Positions 36,304 through 45,483 of a DNA stretch of 64,000 bases are shown here, piece after piece; within the stretch, counting starts at the first letter, position 1, and each line of letters starts with the position of its first letter. The stretch comes from Bradyrhizobium canariense (GTDB lineage: Bacteria; Pseudomonadota; Alphaproteobacteria; Rhizobiales; Xanthobacteraceae). The stretch is taken from contig NZ_JAFCKJ010000001.1 of the NCBI RefSeq assembly GCF_018130465.1, positions 868,001 to 932,000 on the forward strand, given 5' to 3'. The notes under the pieces were generated by a model that was not told the origin of the DNA, did not search any database, and saw only the letters and a program-made list of their open reading frames with translations. A program made the position numbers and the translations under genes.

Positions 36304-37473
36304 ATGACTGACGAGTTGCCCAGAACAGACGCTGCTGCGGATGCGGTTGGAGAGACGCAGTCCGCGGCCAGCGAGCCGCTGCTGCGCATCGAGGGCGTCG
36401 CCAAGACATTCGGGACGTTCCGGGCCGTGGGCGGCGTCTCGCTAGACATCAAGGCCGGCGAGTTCTTTGCGCTGCTTGGCCCGAGCGGCTGCGGCAAGAC
36501 CACGCTGCTGCGCATGCTCGCGGGCTTCGAGGCACCGGACGAGGGGCGCATCCTGCTCGGCGGCAAGGATATCGCGCAGGCGCTGCCGCATGAGCGGCCG
36601 ATCAACATGATGTTCCAGAACTACGCGCTGTTTCCGCATCTGTCGGTGCGCGACAACATCGCCTTCGGCCTGAAGCGCGCCGGCATGGTGCGCGCCGACA
36701 TCGCCACGCGTGTGGCGGAGATGGTTGCGCTTGTGAAGCTCGAAGGGCTGGAGAAGCGCAAGCCAGACCAGCTCTCCGGCGGCCAGCGCCAGCGCGTTGC
36801 GTTGGCGCGCGCATTGGCGCGGCGCCCGCAGCTCCTTCTGCTCGATGAGCCGCTCGCAGCGCTGGACAAGAAGCTGCGCGAAAGCACCCAGGGCGAGCTG
36901 ATGGAGCTTCAGCGCCGGCTCGGCATGACCTTCATCATCGTCACCCACGATCAGGAAGAGGCGATGACGATGGCGAGCCGGATCGGCGTGATGAGGGACG
37001 GCAAGCTCGCGCAGGTCGCGAGCCCCCGCGAGCTCTATGAGGCGCCGCGCTCGCGCTGGATCGCGGAGTTCGTCGGCGACATCAATCTGTTCGACGGCGA
37101 GTCCAAATTACGCGACGGTCATCGTCTGGTCATTGGCACGCGTGATGCGGGTGCGCTGGTGGTGGCCGAGCCGCGTGAACCGGTCGGCGCCGGAAAATTC
37201 TCGGTCGCGATCCGCCCTGAAAAGGTCAAGCTGTCGCGCCGCGGTCCCGTGAGCGAGGCCGGTCATGAAACTGCGATCAACCGGCTCGACGGCGTGGTCG
37301 CGGACATCTGCTATCTCGGCGGCACCACCACCTACAAGGTGAAGCTCGACACAGGCGGGATGATACAGGCGTCCGTCGCCAACAGCGCGCGCCTCGACGT
37401 CGACGCCTACAGCCTGGACCAGCATGTCGTCGCCTGGTTCACGCCCGACGATTGCGTGGTGCTGCCGTCATGA
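36304..37473 (+). CDS. ABC transporter ATP-binding protein, polyamine (PotA) type
   Basis: A 389-residue ATPase of a binding-protein-dependent importer. Walker A GPSGCGKTTLLRM, signature LSGGQRQRVALARAL, Walker B LLLLDEPLAALD and the H-loop VTHDQEEAM are all intact. After about residue 250 comes a TOBE domain with FSVAIRPEKVKLSR, as in PotA/spermidine-putrescine systems. The ATG at 36304 follows CAGGGACC. It overlaps the next permease by 4 bp. Substrate is not certain; putrescine or spermidine is the usual one for this family. Confidence 0.9.
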   Translation: MTDELPRTDAAADAVGETQSAASEPLLRIEGVAKTFGTFRAVGGVSLDIKAGEFFALLGPSGCGKTTLLRMLAGFEAPDEGRILLGGKDIAQALPHERPINMMFQNYALFPHLSVRDNIAFGLKRAGMVRADIATRVAEMVALVKLEGLEKRKPDQLSGGQRQRVALARALARRPQLLLLDEPLAALDKKLRESTQGELMELQRRLGMTFIIVTHDQEEAMTMASRIGVMRDGKLAQVASPRELYEAPRSRWIAEFVGDINLFDGESKLRDGHRLVIGTRDAGALVVAEPREPVGAGKFSVAIRPEKVKLSRRGPVSEAGHETAINRLDGVVADICYLGGTTTYKVKLDTGGMIQASVANSARLDVDAYSLDQHVVAWFTPDDCVVLPS

Positions 37474-38384
37474 GCGCGCGTCGCATCTTCGCGCGACCGG
37501 CGCGCTTTGCCGCGATCGCACCCTATGTCTGGATGTTGCTGTTCTTCCTGGTGCCGTTCGGCTTTGTGCTCAAGATCAGCCTGTCGCAGACGGCGATCGC
37601 GCAGCCGCCTTACGAGCCGGTGTTCGACCTGACGGCGGGATGGGGGGCGCTGAAGGCCGCCTTTGCCGCGCTGTCAGTCGACAATTTCAGGCTGCTCGTA
37701 TCCGACGATATCTACGTGTTCGCCTATGTGCGTAGCCTTACCGTCGCCGTCACCGCGACCGCGCTGTTGCTCCTGATCGGCTATCCCGTCGCCTACGGCA
37801 TGGCGCGGCTGCCGACGCGCTGGCAGGCGGTGGCGATGGTGCTGGTGATCGTGCCGTTCTGGACCTCGTTCCTGATCCGCATCTATGCCTGGATCAACAT
37901 CCTCCAGCACGACGGCCTGCTCAACCAGATCCTGCTGGCGCTGCATCTGGTCAGTCAGCCGGTGGTGTGGCTCTCCACCGACAGCGCGATGTATATCGGC
38001 ATCGTCTATTCCTACCTGCCGTTCATGATCCTGCCGCTCTACGCCACGCTCGCGAAAATGGAGCCGGTACTGGAGGAGGCCGCCTCCGATCTCGGCGCGC
38101 CGCCCTGGCAGGTGTTCTGGCTCGTCACCTTCCCGCTGTCGCTCCCCGGCGTCGGCGCCGGTGTGCTGCTGTGCTTCATCCCCATCGTCGGCGAATTCGT
38201 CATTCCGGACCTCTTGGCCGGCTCCAATTCGCTGATGATCGGCCAGACGCTGTGGCTCGAATTCTTCACCAACAAGGACTGGCCGGTCGCCTCCGCTGCG
38301 GCCATCGTGCTGCTGGTGGTGCTGCTGGTGCCGCTGCTGCTGTACGAACGGCTTCAGAAGCGGCAGCTGGAACAGGGGCGGTGA
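37470..38384 (+). CDS. ABC transporter permease, PotB type
   Basis: A 304-residue inner-membrane permease with about six helices. The ABC permease contact loop is EEAASDLGAPPWQVFWLVTF (EAA motif, about residues 200-219). N-terminal LFFLVPFGFVLKISLSQ is typical of PotB/PotH-like proteins. The start codon ATG overlaps the stop of the ATPase gene (ATGA), showing translational coupling, and the PotC-type permease begins 4 bp after its stop. The operon as seen has no periplasmic binding protein. Confidence 0.9.
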   Translation: MSARRIFARPARFAAIAPYVWMLLFFLVPFGFVLKISLSQTAIAQPPYEPVFDLTAGWGALKAAFAALSVDNFRLLVSDDIYVFAYVRSLTVAVTATALLLLIGYPVAYGMARLPTRWQAVAMVLVIVPFWTSFLIRIYAWINILQHDGLLNQILLALHLVSQPVVWLSTDSAMYIGIVYSYLPFMILPLYATLAKMEPVLEEAASDLGAPPWQVFWLVTFPLSLPGVGAGVLLCFIPIVGEFVIPDLLAGSNSLMIGQTLWLEFFTNKDWPVASAAAIVLLVVLLVPLLLYERLQKRQLEQGR

Positions 38385-38388
38385 GACG

Positions 38389-39201
38389 ATGCGCAAGGTC
38401 TCCCGCCTGTCCCGCTTCAACGTCGCCTCGCTCGCACTGGGGCTGGCGTTCCTCTATCTGCCGATCCTCATCCTCGTCATCTATTCCTTCAACGCCTCGC
38501 GGCTGGTGACGGTGTGGGGCGGCTGGTCGCTGCGCTGGTATCACGAGTTCTTTGGCGACCGCGCGATGATCGAGGCGGCCTGGATGAGTCTGCGGGTCGC
38601 GGTCTCCTCGGCGACCATTGCGACCCTGCTCGGCACGCTCGCCGCGGTGGCGCTGTCGCGCGGTGAGCAGTTTCACGGCCGCACCCTGTTCTCCGGCATG
38701 CTCTATGCGCCGTTGGTGATGCCGGAGGTGATTGCCGGATTGTCGCTACTGCTGTTGTTCGTCGCGCTGAACGCCGAGCGCGGCTTCTGGACCGTGACGA
38801 TCGCGCACACCACGCTGACGATGTGCTTTGTCGCGGTGGTCGTGCAGTCCCGCCTCGGCTCGCTCGATCGTTCGCTCGAGGAAGCGGCGATGGACCTCGG
38901 CTGCAATCCGGTCCGCGCCTTCCTGTCCGTGACGCTGCCGCTGATCGCGCCCGCGATCGTCGCGGGCTGGATGCTGGCCTTCACGCTATCGCTGGACGAT
39001 CTCGTGATCGCGAGCTTCACCACCGGTCCTGGCTCGGCGACCTTGCCGATCCGGATCTATTCCGAGGTCAGGCTTGGCGTGAAGCCCGAGATCAACGCGA
39101 TCTGCACGCTGGTGATCGCGTTGATCGCGGTGGTCATCGTCATCGCCTCGCTCGCCTCCAAATTATCGAGCTCGCGGGGCGAGAGCGCGGCGCCGCTGTG
39201 A
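38389..39201 (+). CDS. ABC transporter permease, PotC type
   Basis: A 270-residue partner permease with about six helices. It begins RFNVASLALGLAFLYLPILILVIYSFN, as in PotC/PotI. The EAA loop is EEAAMDLGCNPVRAFLSVTL at about residues 164-183, followed by SLDDLVIASFTTGPG, a PotC-like signature. With the two genes before it, it forms the ATPase-permease-permease core of a polyamine-type importer. The binding protein is likely encoded elsewhere in the genome. Confidence 0.9.
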   Translation: MRKVSRLSRFNVASLALGLAFLYLPILILVIYSFNASRLVTVWGGWSLRWYHEFFGDRAMIEAAWMSLRVAVSSATIATLLGTLAAVALSRGEQFHGRTLFSGMLYAPLVMPEVIAGLSLLLLFVALNAERGFWTVTIAHTTLTMCFVAVVVQSRLGSLDRSLEEAAMDLGCNPVRAFLSVTLPLIAPAIVAGWMLAFTLSLDDLVIASFTTGPGSATLPIRIYSEVRLGVKPEINAICTLVIALIAVVIVIASLASKLSSSRGESAAPL

Positions 39202-39214
39202 GCGGGAGGCGATC

Positions 39215-39712
39215 ATGACGATGGCCTACCAGATCCTGATCCACACGCCGCCCTGGGTCTTCGCGTTGTTTGCCTATCTGGTGTGGCAAGGCATCAAGGC
39301 GATGCAGCCGCACGCGATGCCAATCTGGCGCGCCTTGATCGTTCCGGTCGTGTTCATCGTCTGGGGAATGTCACGGATCGGCTTCGGGCATCAGGACAGC
39401 GCATGGCCGCTGGTCGCTTGGACCGCGGCGGCGCTGGTGTTGTTGCCGCTCGGCGTGCTGACGCCGCGTCCGTTCGATGTCGACCACACCACCGGACAAA
39501 TCATCCGCCCAGGCGGCGGGTTTGCCCTGATCCGCAACCTCGTCGTGTTCTTCCTGCAATATGCGGTCGCCGTGATCTCGGCGATCGACGCCAGCGACCG
39601 CGTGCTCGCGATCATCGTCGGCCGCGCCATCTCCGGCGCGACCGCCGGCTATTTCATCGGCTCGGCGATCGCGCTGCTGGTCGCGTATCGACGCAAGCGC
39701 GCGGCGGGATGA
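39215..39712 (+). CDS. Small membrane protein, DUF6622-like
   Basis: A 165-residue protein with four to five hydrophobic segments (PPWVFALFAYLVWQGIKAM, ALIVPVVFIVWGMSRIGFG, WPLVAWTAAALVLLPLGVL and two near the C terminus). The layout matches small integral membrane proteins annotated as DUF6622; I make that family call from general resemblance only. It starts 13 bp after the PotC-type permease, so it may be the last gene of that operon. Its stop abuts the stop of the convergent gene directly. Confidence 0.65.
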   Translation: MTMAYQILIHTPPWVFALFAYLVWQGIKAMQPHAMPIWRALIVPVVFIVWGMSRIGFGHQDSAWPLVAWTAAALVLLPLGVLTPRPFDVDHTTGQIIRPGGGFALIRNLVVFFLQYAVAVISAIDASDRVLAIIVGRAISGATAGYFIGSAIALLVAYRRKRAAG

Positions 39713-40705
39713 TCAGCGCGACCGGGGGGCCCGTTTCGAGGTTCGTGTCCCTGTCAAACGCGAGCGCGTCGCAGAGGCTGCGGCGGGCCCGGCGTACCGC
39801 GCGCGCACTGCGCCCTGGACAGCAGATCCGAGCTGCCGGAGCGCAAGGCTGTCGAGTGGAAACTCCAGCAAGATGTGGATCAGGCTCAGCGCCAGCAGGA
39901 AGGTGAAGCCGAACGCGTAGTCGTAGAAGTACAGCGCGGTGGAGACGGCGCTGGCGGCGGCCATCGCCGCCAGCCGGGCCTTCGGCACCGCCGTCCAGCG
40001 GATCACATCGGCTTTGATGAACCAGTTGAGGTAGTGGTAAGTGTAGACGAAGGCGAGCAGGCTCGTCAGCCTGGTGTCGAGCACCAGGCCAGGCACACCG
40101 AACAACCGGCTCAAGGCCGGGCCGACATTGCCGAAATAATCCTGTCCCACACGGGCAAAGCTCGCGATCCGGATTTCGGCAGTTGGCGGCAGCAGCAAAA
40201 TCGTGGCGATTGCGACGAGGTAGACGGCGACCAGCGCGGCCTGTATCCGGCTGCCGGACCGGTAGGCACCGAGCACCATGAAGATCAGCGTGAACAGCGA
40301 AACGTGGATCAGGGTCGGGATCAGAACGCCGATGACGGCGAGCGACGACCCGCTCGAATACATGATCGCGGACAGGGCTATTGCCACCATGAACAGCAGC
40401 ATGCTCTCGATCGCCGAAGTGGTCGCCGCCAGCATGGCGCAGACGATCAGCGCGCCCCACATCGCGAAGCCGAACCACGACGCGTTGTCGATCAGGGCCG
40501 CGACCACCGCGATGATTGCGAGCGCGGCCGCGATCCCACGGTGAGGCAGATAGTAGCTGCGATCGTGCAGCCATGAGATCTCGGTGAAATAGTGCGCCGG
40601 GCCGAGCACGACATAGGCCAGCAGCAACAGCTCGAACGGCACCAGATAGGCGGCTCCGAGCGCGCCGAGCATCAGGCCGAGATGGAGTGCGTCGTTGCTG
40701 CGCAT
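39713..40705 (-). CDS. Uncharacterised polytopic membrane protein with conserved-looking histidines
   Basis: A 330-residue protein with about eight membrane segments and a basic C-terminal tail. Histidine-containing motifs lie in or beside the helices: LGPAHYFTEISWLHDR (His38, Glu42, His47), IPTLIHVS (His134), YHYLNWFIK (His224) and LSLIHILLEF (His277, Glu281). This pattern resembles intramembrane metal sites, and is reminiscent of Brp/Blh-type carotene dioxygenases, but I cannot assign the family. It lies between the two ABC transporter operons, pointing in the direction of the CUT1 genes. The first ATG of the frame is used; MRSNDALHLG precedes the first helix. Confidence 0.7.
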   Translation of the reverse strand: MRSNDALHLGLMLGALGAAYLVPFELLLLAYVVLGPAHYFTEISWLHDRSYYLPHRGIAAALAIIAVVAALIDNASWFGFAMWGALIVCAMLAATTSAIESMLLFMVAIALSAIMYSSGSSLAVIGVLIPTLIHVSLFTLIFMVLGAYRSGSRIQAALVAVYLVAIATILLLPPTAEIRIASFARVGQDYFGNVGPALSRLFGVPGLVLDTRLTSLLAFVYTYHYLNWFIKADVIRWTAVPKARLAAMAAASAVSTALYFYDYAFGFTFLLALSLIHILLEFPLDSLALRQLGSAVQGAVRARYAGPAAASATRSRLTGTRTSKRAPRSR

Positions 40706-40818
40706 GAGCGCCCCGCTGGCTTTGCGGGCCGCAGGTTAGAGCAGGCGCAGACAACTTGCAATTGTCCGCTGGCCTGCTCAAGCGCCGTGCTTGTGGCGTC
40801 CCGATCCGTCCTGTTGCG

Positions 40819-41670
40819 TCAGGACTTCACCGCACCTGCCGTGAGCCCGCCCACCATATAGCGCTTGAAGGCGTAGTAGACCGCGGCCGGCGGCAGCGCG
40901 TAGATGAAGCCGGTGGTCATCAACAGCTCCCACGGCGAGTCGTCGGCGGCGAGGAAGTTGCCGAGCGCGACCGGCAGCGTGATGTCGGTGTCCTTGGACA
41001 AGAGCAGGAACGCGTAGAGATATTCGTTCCAGGCCAGCAGCACGGCATAGGTACCGATCGCGACCAGCGAGGGCATCATCAGCGGCACATAGACCAGGCG
41101 GAACAGCTGCAGCGTGGTCGCGCCGTCCATCACGGCGGCCTCGTCGAGCTCGACCGGCAGCTTGTCGGACGCCTGCTTCAGCACCCAGATCGCGTAAGGC
41201 GAGGCGATCGTCACCATGGCCAGGATCAGCGACCAGTGATTGTTGAGCAGGCCGTAATTGCCCATGGTGCGGTACATCGGCACGGCGAGGAACGCCGCCG
41301 GGATGAAGTAGGTGAACAGCGCGAGATTCATCACCCAGCGGCCGCCCGGCACCTTAAGCCGCGAGATCGAGAATGCGGCGGCGGTCGCGATGAACAAGGT
41401 CAGCGCGCCGGCAGCCAGTGCGATCACAGTCGAGTTCCAGAACTGGATCCAGAAGTCGCGCAGGAAATAGTGCTCCTGGTAGAACACAATGTGGAAGTTG
41501 TGCAGCGTCGGATGATCCGGCCACAGCTTGCCCGAGAACGCGTCCTCCTTTGGCGAGATCGCGAACAGGAACATGTGGTAGATCGGAATCATGGTCCAGA
41601 TGAAGACCGGGATGCCGATCAGCAGGAGCTTGGCTTCGGTGCCAACTTCGCGGAGGGTGGGAAGCTTCAT
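40819..41670 (-). CDS. CUT1 carbohydrate ABC transporter permease (MalG-like)
   Basis: A 283-residue inner-membrane permease. It has about six helices and the EAA loop DEAAVMDGATTLQLFRLVYV at about residues 180-200, the hallmark of sugar importers of the CUT1 family (MalG/UgpE-like). The start MKLPTLREVGTEAKLLL at 41670 is used because it overlaps the stop of the partner permease by 4 bp. Upstream in-frame sequence lies inside that gene. Substrate is unknown. No ATPase gene follows in the 114 bp to the next gene. Confidence 0.9.
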   Translation of the reverse strand: MKLPTLREVGTEAKLLLIGIPVFIWTMIPIYHMFLFAISPKEDAFSGKLWPDHPTLHNFHIVFYQEHYFLRDFWIQFWNSTVIALAAGALTLFIATAAAFSISRLKVPGGRWVMNLALFTYFIPAAFLAVPMYRTMGNYGLLNNHWSLILAMVTIASPYAIWVLKQASDKLPVELDEAAVMDGATTLQLFRLVYVPLMMPSLVAIGTYAVLLAWNEYLYAFLLLSKDTDITLPVALGNFLAADDSPWELLMTTGFIYALPPAAVYYAFKRYMVGGLTAGAVKS

Positions 41671-42539
41671 CGCGACAACCGTTTCATCATGAAGTACATT
41701 AGCGGCAGCACGAACGGTATCGCGCAGACGATGGAGGCCATCGCAAGCGAGAGCTGGTCGAGCCGGAGATAGCGGATGCCGAGCGTCGACAGCACATGCG
41801 TGAGGTCGGCCGGCCCGCCGCCGGTGAGCAGATAGACGCTGTTGAAGTCGCCGAGCGTCCAGATCATCGAGAGCAGCGTGCAGGTGACGTAGAGCATCTG
41901 CATCGACGGCCAGGTAATGAAGCGGAATTTCTGCCACGGACTGGCGCCGTCGACCTCGGACGCCTCGTACAGATCCTGCGGGATCGCGAGCCGCCCGGTC
42001 AGCAGGATCAGCGTCCAGAACGGCAGCGACTTCCAGATATGCACGGCGATCGCCATGGTCAGCGCGACCGTCGGATCGTTCAGCCAGTTCGGGCCGTCAT
42101 CGCCGGTGAGGGAGAAGATGAAATGGTTGACCATGCCCCATTCGGGATTGAGCATGAAGCGGACCGACAGGATGGTCGGGATCGACGGCACCGCCCAAGG
42201 CAGGATGAAGATCACCGACAGCCATTTGATCCAGGGGCGCTGCTGGGCGAAGAAGCCGGACAGGAACAGAGCGATCAGCATCTTCACGTTGATGCCGATG
42301 ACCAGGAAGATCAGCGTGTTGACCGCGGCGCGCGCGAAGATCGGGTCGTTGTACAGCGCGACATAGTTCGCCGGATTGCGCGCCAGCCACAGGCCGTAGC
42401 CGACGGGATAGACGACGAAGGCCAGGAAGACGAGCAGATAGGGCACAAGCAGCAAGATGCCCCAGACCTGCTGCGTGGTCAGGCGCGCCGACAGGGGAGG
42501 GGCCGGAATTGTGTCTGAGCCGGAAAGTGTGATCGCCAT
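41667..42539 (-). CDS. CUT1 carbohydrate ABC transporter permease (MalF-like)
   Basis: A 290-residue permease with about six helices, partner of the MalG-like gene that overlaps its end by 4 bp. The N terminus QQVWGILLLVPYLLVFLAFV is typical. The coupling loop is YEASEVDGASPWQKFRFITW at about residues 192-211. It lies downstream of the binding-protein gene, 76 bp away across a strong hairpin, so this three-gene unit runs binding protein, MalF-like, MalG-like. Confidence 0.9.
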   Translation of the reverse strand: MAITLSGSDTIPAPPLSARLTTQQVWGILLLVPYLLVFLAFVVYPVGYGLWLARNPANYVALYNDPIFARAAVNTLIFLVIGINVKMLIALFLSGFFAQQRPWIKWLSVIFILPWAVPSIPTILSVRFMLNPEWGMVNHFIFSLTGDDGPNWLNDPTVALTMAIAVHIWKSLPFWTLILLTGRLAIPQDLYEASEVDGASPWQKFRFITWPSMQMLYVTCTLLSMIWTLGDFNSVYLLTGGGPADLTHVLSTLGIRYLRLDQLSLAMASIVCAIPFVLPLMYFMMKRLSR

Positions 42540-42560
42540 ATCGCATACCCATCGAAAGCA

Positions 42561-42586
42561 ACCGGTCGCGGAGAGCCGCGACCGGT
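42561..42586. terminator. Intercistronic hairpin between binding-protein and permease genes
   Basis: ACCGGTCGCGG / AGAG / CCGCGACCGGT, a perfect 11-bp stem, in the 76-bp gap between the binding-protein stop and the permease start. No T run follows. Such hairpins commonly protect the upstream mRNA and lower permease expression relative to the binding protein. Confidence 0.6.
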
Positions 42587-42615
42587 ATTAGCATATACCT
42601 TATTGCAGTCCGGGA

Positions 42616-44001
42616 TCAGCCCGCGACCGCCTTGATGCGGGCGATCAGCTCGTCGACCGCCTTGTCCACCGGCACCTTCTCGCTCACCACGCGGTTCATC
42701 GCCTTGGCCCAGACGTTCTCGTTGTTCAGGATGGTGAACTTCCAGTTCTTGGTGAAGTCGAACGCGGCGGTGCCGCCCTTGAACTGCGCGTAGACCGCCT
42801 TGCGATGCCGGTCGGCCTGCCAGAACGGGCTCTCCTGGCTTTCCTTCGTCACCGGGAACCAGCGGCCGAGCGCACCCTCGATATAGGGGCGGACGTTCTC
42901 TTCCTGGAGCAGGAAGGCGATGAACTGCTTGGCCTCGGCCTTGTTCTTGGCCACGGAGAAGACCAGCCCGGTCTTGACGTCCGAGCGGTAGCGGATCGTC
43001 GAACCGTCCGGAGCCTTCGGGAAGGACGCGGTGATGATGTCCTCGCCATAGGCCTTCTTGCCGGCTTCGCGCTGCTCGGGCGTGAGCGTCTGGTTCTGGG
43101 AGTCCTCGAACCACTTCGCCGCGATCGAGATCGTGAAGTTGTGGGTCATCACGATGGTCTTGTTGTGGAACGCGACGTTGTTGTCGGGATCCTTCCAGGT
43201 CGTCGAGGACGGCGGGGTGCAGCCCTTGATGTAGGTGTCGGTGTAGTCCTTCATCGCCTTGATCAGGTTCTCGCGGACCTTGGGATCGTCGACCGTGAGC
43301 TTGCCGTCGTCGTCGACCAGCTTGACGTGATAGGCATCCATGAAGGTGTAGAACGACTGGAAGGCGTCGGTGGATTCCACGCCCATCGGCTGGCCCACGG
43401 CGTAGATGCGCTGGCCCGTCGCCTTGCGGATCCCCGGCTGCACCTTGTCGCACCAGAACGTCCAATAGCCTTCCCAGTCAGTCGGGATGTCGCTCTGCTT
43501 GAAGCCGGCCTTCTCCAGCATGTCGTTCCAGATCTGGACATGCATGCTCTGTTGCTTCAGCGGGAAGCCGTAATAGGCCTTCTTCTTGGTGACGTCGTTG
43601 TAGAGGATCGACGCATCCAGCGTGTTCTGCACGAACCGACCCTTGATCGGCTCCATGATGTCGGAGAGGTCCTCGAGCTTGCCTTCGTAGGCCCACTTGC
43701 CCTGCACCTGCACGTCGTAGGTGTCGGCATAGGCAACATCGGGCACGGTGCCTGAATCGAGTGCGGCCACCGTCTTCGGAATCATGTCCTGGATCGCGTA
43801 CTGCGACAATTCGACCTTGATGCCGGTCTTGGCTTCGAACTTCTTGATCGTCTCGAGCAGCGCGTCGTCTTCGGAGCGGTAGAAGCCCTTGCCCCACCAG
43901 ACCGTAATCGTCTTCTGCTGCGCAAATGCGGGTGCAGCGGCTGCAAACAGCCCGGCCGCAGCGACCGCCAGTGATACTGCGCCAATAACCTTGGATTTCA
44001 C
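42616..44001 (-). CDS. CUT1 ABC transporter extracellular solute-binding protein
   Basis: A 461-residue periplasmic sugar-binding protein (SBP family 1). A signal peptide ends APAFA before QQKTITVWWGKGFYRSED. The central part has the family pattern, for example SGTVPDVAYADTYDVQVQGK and WYF-rich segments near MGVESTDAFQSFYTF. A GTG at 44001 with GAGGGAG six to twelve bases upstream is preferred over the TTG 15 bases earlier, because the earlier codon lies within that ribosome site. First gene of the binding-protein/permease/permease operon. Ligand unknown. Confidence 0.88.
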   Translation of the reverse strand: MKSKVIGAVSLAVAAAGLFAAAAPAFAQQKTITVWWGKGFYRSEDDALLETIKKFEAKTGIKVELSQYAIQDMIPKTVAALDSGTVPDVAYADTYDVQVQGKWAYEGKLEDLSDIMEPIKGRFVQNTLDASILYNDVTKKKAYYGFPLKQQSMHVQIWNDMLEKAGFKQSDIPTDWEGYWTFWCDKVQPGIRKATGQRIYAVGQPMGVESTDAFQSFYTFMDAYHVKLVDDDGKLTVDDPKVRENLIKAMKDYTDTYIKGCTPPSSTTWKDPDNNVAFHNKTIVMTHNFTISIAAKWFEDSQNQTLTPEQREAGKKAYGEDIITASFPKAPDGSTIRYRSDVKTGLVFSVAKNKAEAKQFIAFLLQEENVRPYIEGALGRWFPVTKESQESPFWQADRHRKAVYAQFKGGTAAFDFTKNWKFTILNNENVWAKAMNRVVSEKVPVDKAVDELIARIKAVAG

Positions 44002-44383
44002 GTTTTTCTCCCTCAAACGGCCGGTGTTTTTAACCGGTCGTATAAAACACTAGCGCATGGCGGTAGTCCGATCTAGCGGCTTCTTGTCAGACATAGGTCG
44101 TGGGGTGTCGGGCGAGAGGAGATGCTTAATGTGCGCATCGATCCAATCGCCGCATCAATTCGCCCTGATCAATTCGCCTCTTGCGTTCTGGGCCTGGCCT
44201 CCGCGAATTCGCACACCAGCCCGCCGCCTACGACAGACCAGCGGGCGCATGGATGCAATAGGAGTACCGATGGCAATGCAGCCGGCGGGCCACGCGCGGG
44301 CCGCCGGCAGTGCTTCGAGAGCACCCGTCGCTTGAACCGGAGTTCTGGGGACAGCGGTCCAGCACCGCTGCGCGCGCGAGCCT
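44002..44383. other. Intergenic region upstream of the CUT1 operon
   Basis: A 382-bp stretch between the binding-protein start and the LysR stop. It presumably holds the CUT1 promoter. An inverted repeat GGCCGG...CCGGTC lies near 44020-44042. Short open frames on the plus strand look like chance in GC-rich DNA. No repeat family or RNA is recognised. Confidence 0.4.
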
Positions 44384-45364
44384 TCAGCGCTTCCCCTTCG
44401 GGTCGGTCAAGAGGGTCTTCGAACTTGGTTCAGCGGATCGGGACCGCGGCTTGACTTGCCCGCTCGTCCGCGACGGAGAGTGCCATGCCTCGAGCAGCAT
44501 CTTGAGAAATTGGCTCGCATGAGGGGATAGCGTTGCTCCGTGCCTGCGCACGATTCCGATCGTCCGCGACACTTCCGGCTCGATCAACCGAACCGTGTGA
44601 ATGATCGGATGATCGGCGGCGGGAGTTGCCAGCCTCGGCAGCACGGCGATGCCAAGTCCGGCTTCGACGAGGCCGAGCGAACCGGAGAGGTGAGCGACTT
44701 CATAGGACCAGTTCAGCTGCAGGCCGTGTCGTGCCAGCGCATTATCGATCAACGCGCGATTGCCGCTGTTGCGACCGACGGTGATGACCCGGTGCGGCGC
44801 AATCTCCGACCAACTCACCTGTTTGCGCGACGCCAGTGGATGGTCGTGGCGGCAGGCCAGAACGAAGGGATCCTCGACCAGTTTCTCGAATTCAATCTCG
44901 GCATGCGAAGCGCCAATGAAGTTGATGCCGAAATCAACTTCTCCGCGGGCGACCGCTTCCAGGCCCTCGTTGGCGCCGATGTCCAGAATCCGGATGCGAA
45001 TGCGCGGATAGGCTTCGGCAAACCGGCCGATCGCTCGCGGCAGGAAATAGAACACCGCTGTCGGCACCGCGGCCACCGAAACCAGGCCTGAACTTCGCGC
45101 GCCGATGTCTTGGATGGCGAGCACCGAGGTCTCGAACTCGTCGATGAGGCGGCGCACCTTCGGCAGGAAGTCGCGGCCGGTCATGGTGAGATTGACGTGA
45201 CGCGTCGAGCGTTCGAGCAGCGGCGCACCGAGACTCTCTTCCAGCTTCTGAATGCGTCGACTGAGCGCTGGCTGGGACAGGTTCAGCGCCTTGGCGGTCC
45301 GGACAAAGCTTCCGGTCTCGGCCACCGTGATGAACGCCTTGAGGTCGAGCAGTTCCGCGTTCAT
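44384..45364 (-). CDS. LysR-family transcriptional regulator
   Basis: A 326-residue LysR-type regulator. The winged HTH covers residues 1-62 (MNAELLDLKAFITVAETGSF and SQPALSRRIQKLEESLG), followed by the periplasmic-binding-like effector domain. It is divergent from the PrpF-family gene. The shared intergenic region has an ATTA-N5-TAAT inverted repeat, so it very likely controls the isomerase-transporter pair. The ATG at 45364, preceded by GGAGTG, is preferred over the one at 45415. Confidence 0.92.
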   Translation of the reverse strand: MNAELLDLKAFITVAETGSFVRTAKALNLSQPALSRRIQKLEESLGAPLLERSTRHVNLTMTGRDFLPKVRRLIDEFETSVLAIQDIGARSSGLVSVAAVPTAVFYFLPRAIGRFAEAYPRIRIRILDIGANEGLEAVARGEVDFGINFIGASHAEIEFEKLVEDPFVLACRHDHPLASRKQVSWSEIAPHRVITVGRNSGNRALIDNALARHGLQLNWSYEVAHLSGSLGLVEAGLGIAVLPRLATPAADHPIIHTVRLIEPEVSRTIGIVRRHGATLSPHASQFLKMLLEAWHSPSRTSGQVKPRSRSAEPSSKTLLTDPKGKR

Positions 45365-45385
45365 TGGCACACTCCATTGTACCGA

Positions 45386-45398
45386 ATTACGGAATAAT
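45386..45398. promoter_or_regulatory. Possible LysR-type operator
   Basis: ATTACGGAATAAT: an ATTA-N5-TAAT inverted repeat lying 22 bp before the LysR start and 86 bp before the divergent isomerase gene. It fits the general T-N11-A shape of LysR-family sites. Binding is inferred. Confidence 0.45.
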
Positions 45399-45483
45399 AC
45401 CTCAGATATTTGCATTTCACAAAAGAGTTGCGAGGGCGGATGCTCGGGTTCGCGCCAAGATGCCGCCGAACGGAAAGAACTCC

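Noticed and set aside
44057-44335. Short plus-strand frames upstream of the CUT1 operon
   Set aside because: No ribosome site, family or coding-like composition; left as intergenic.
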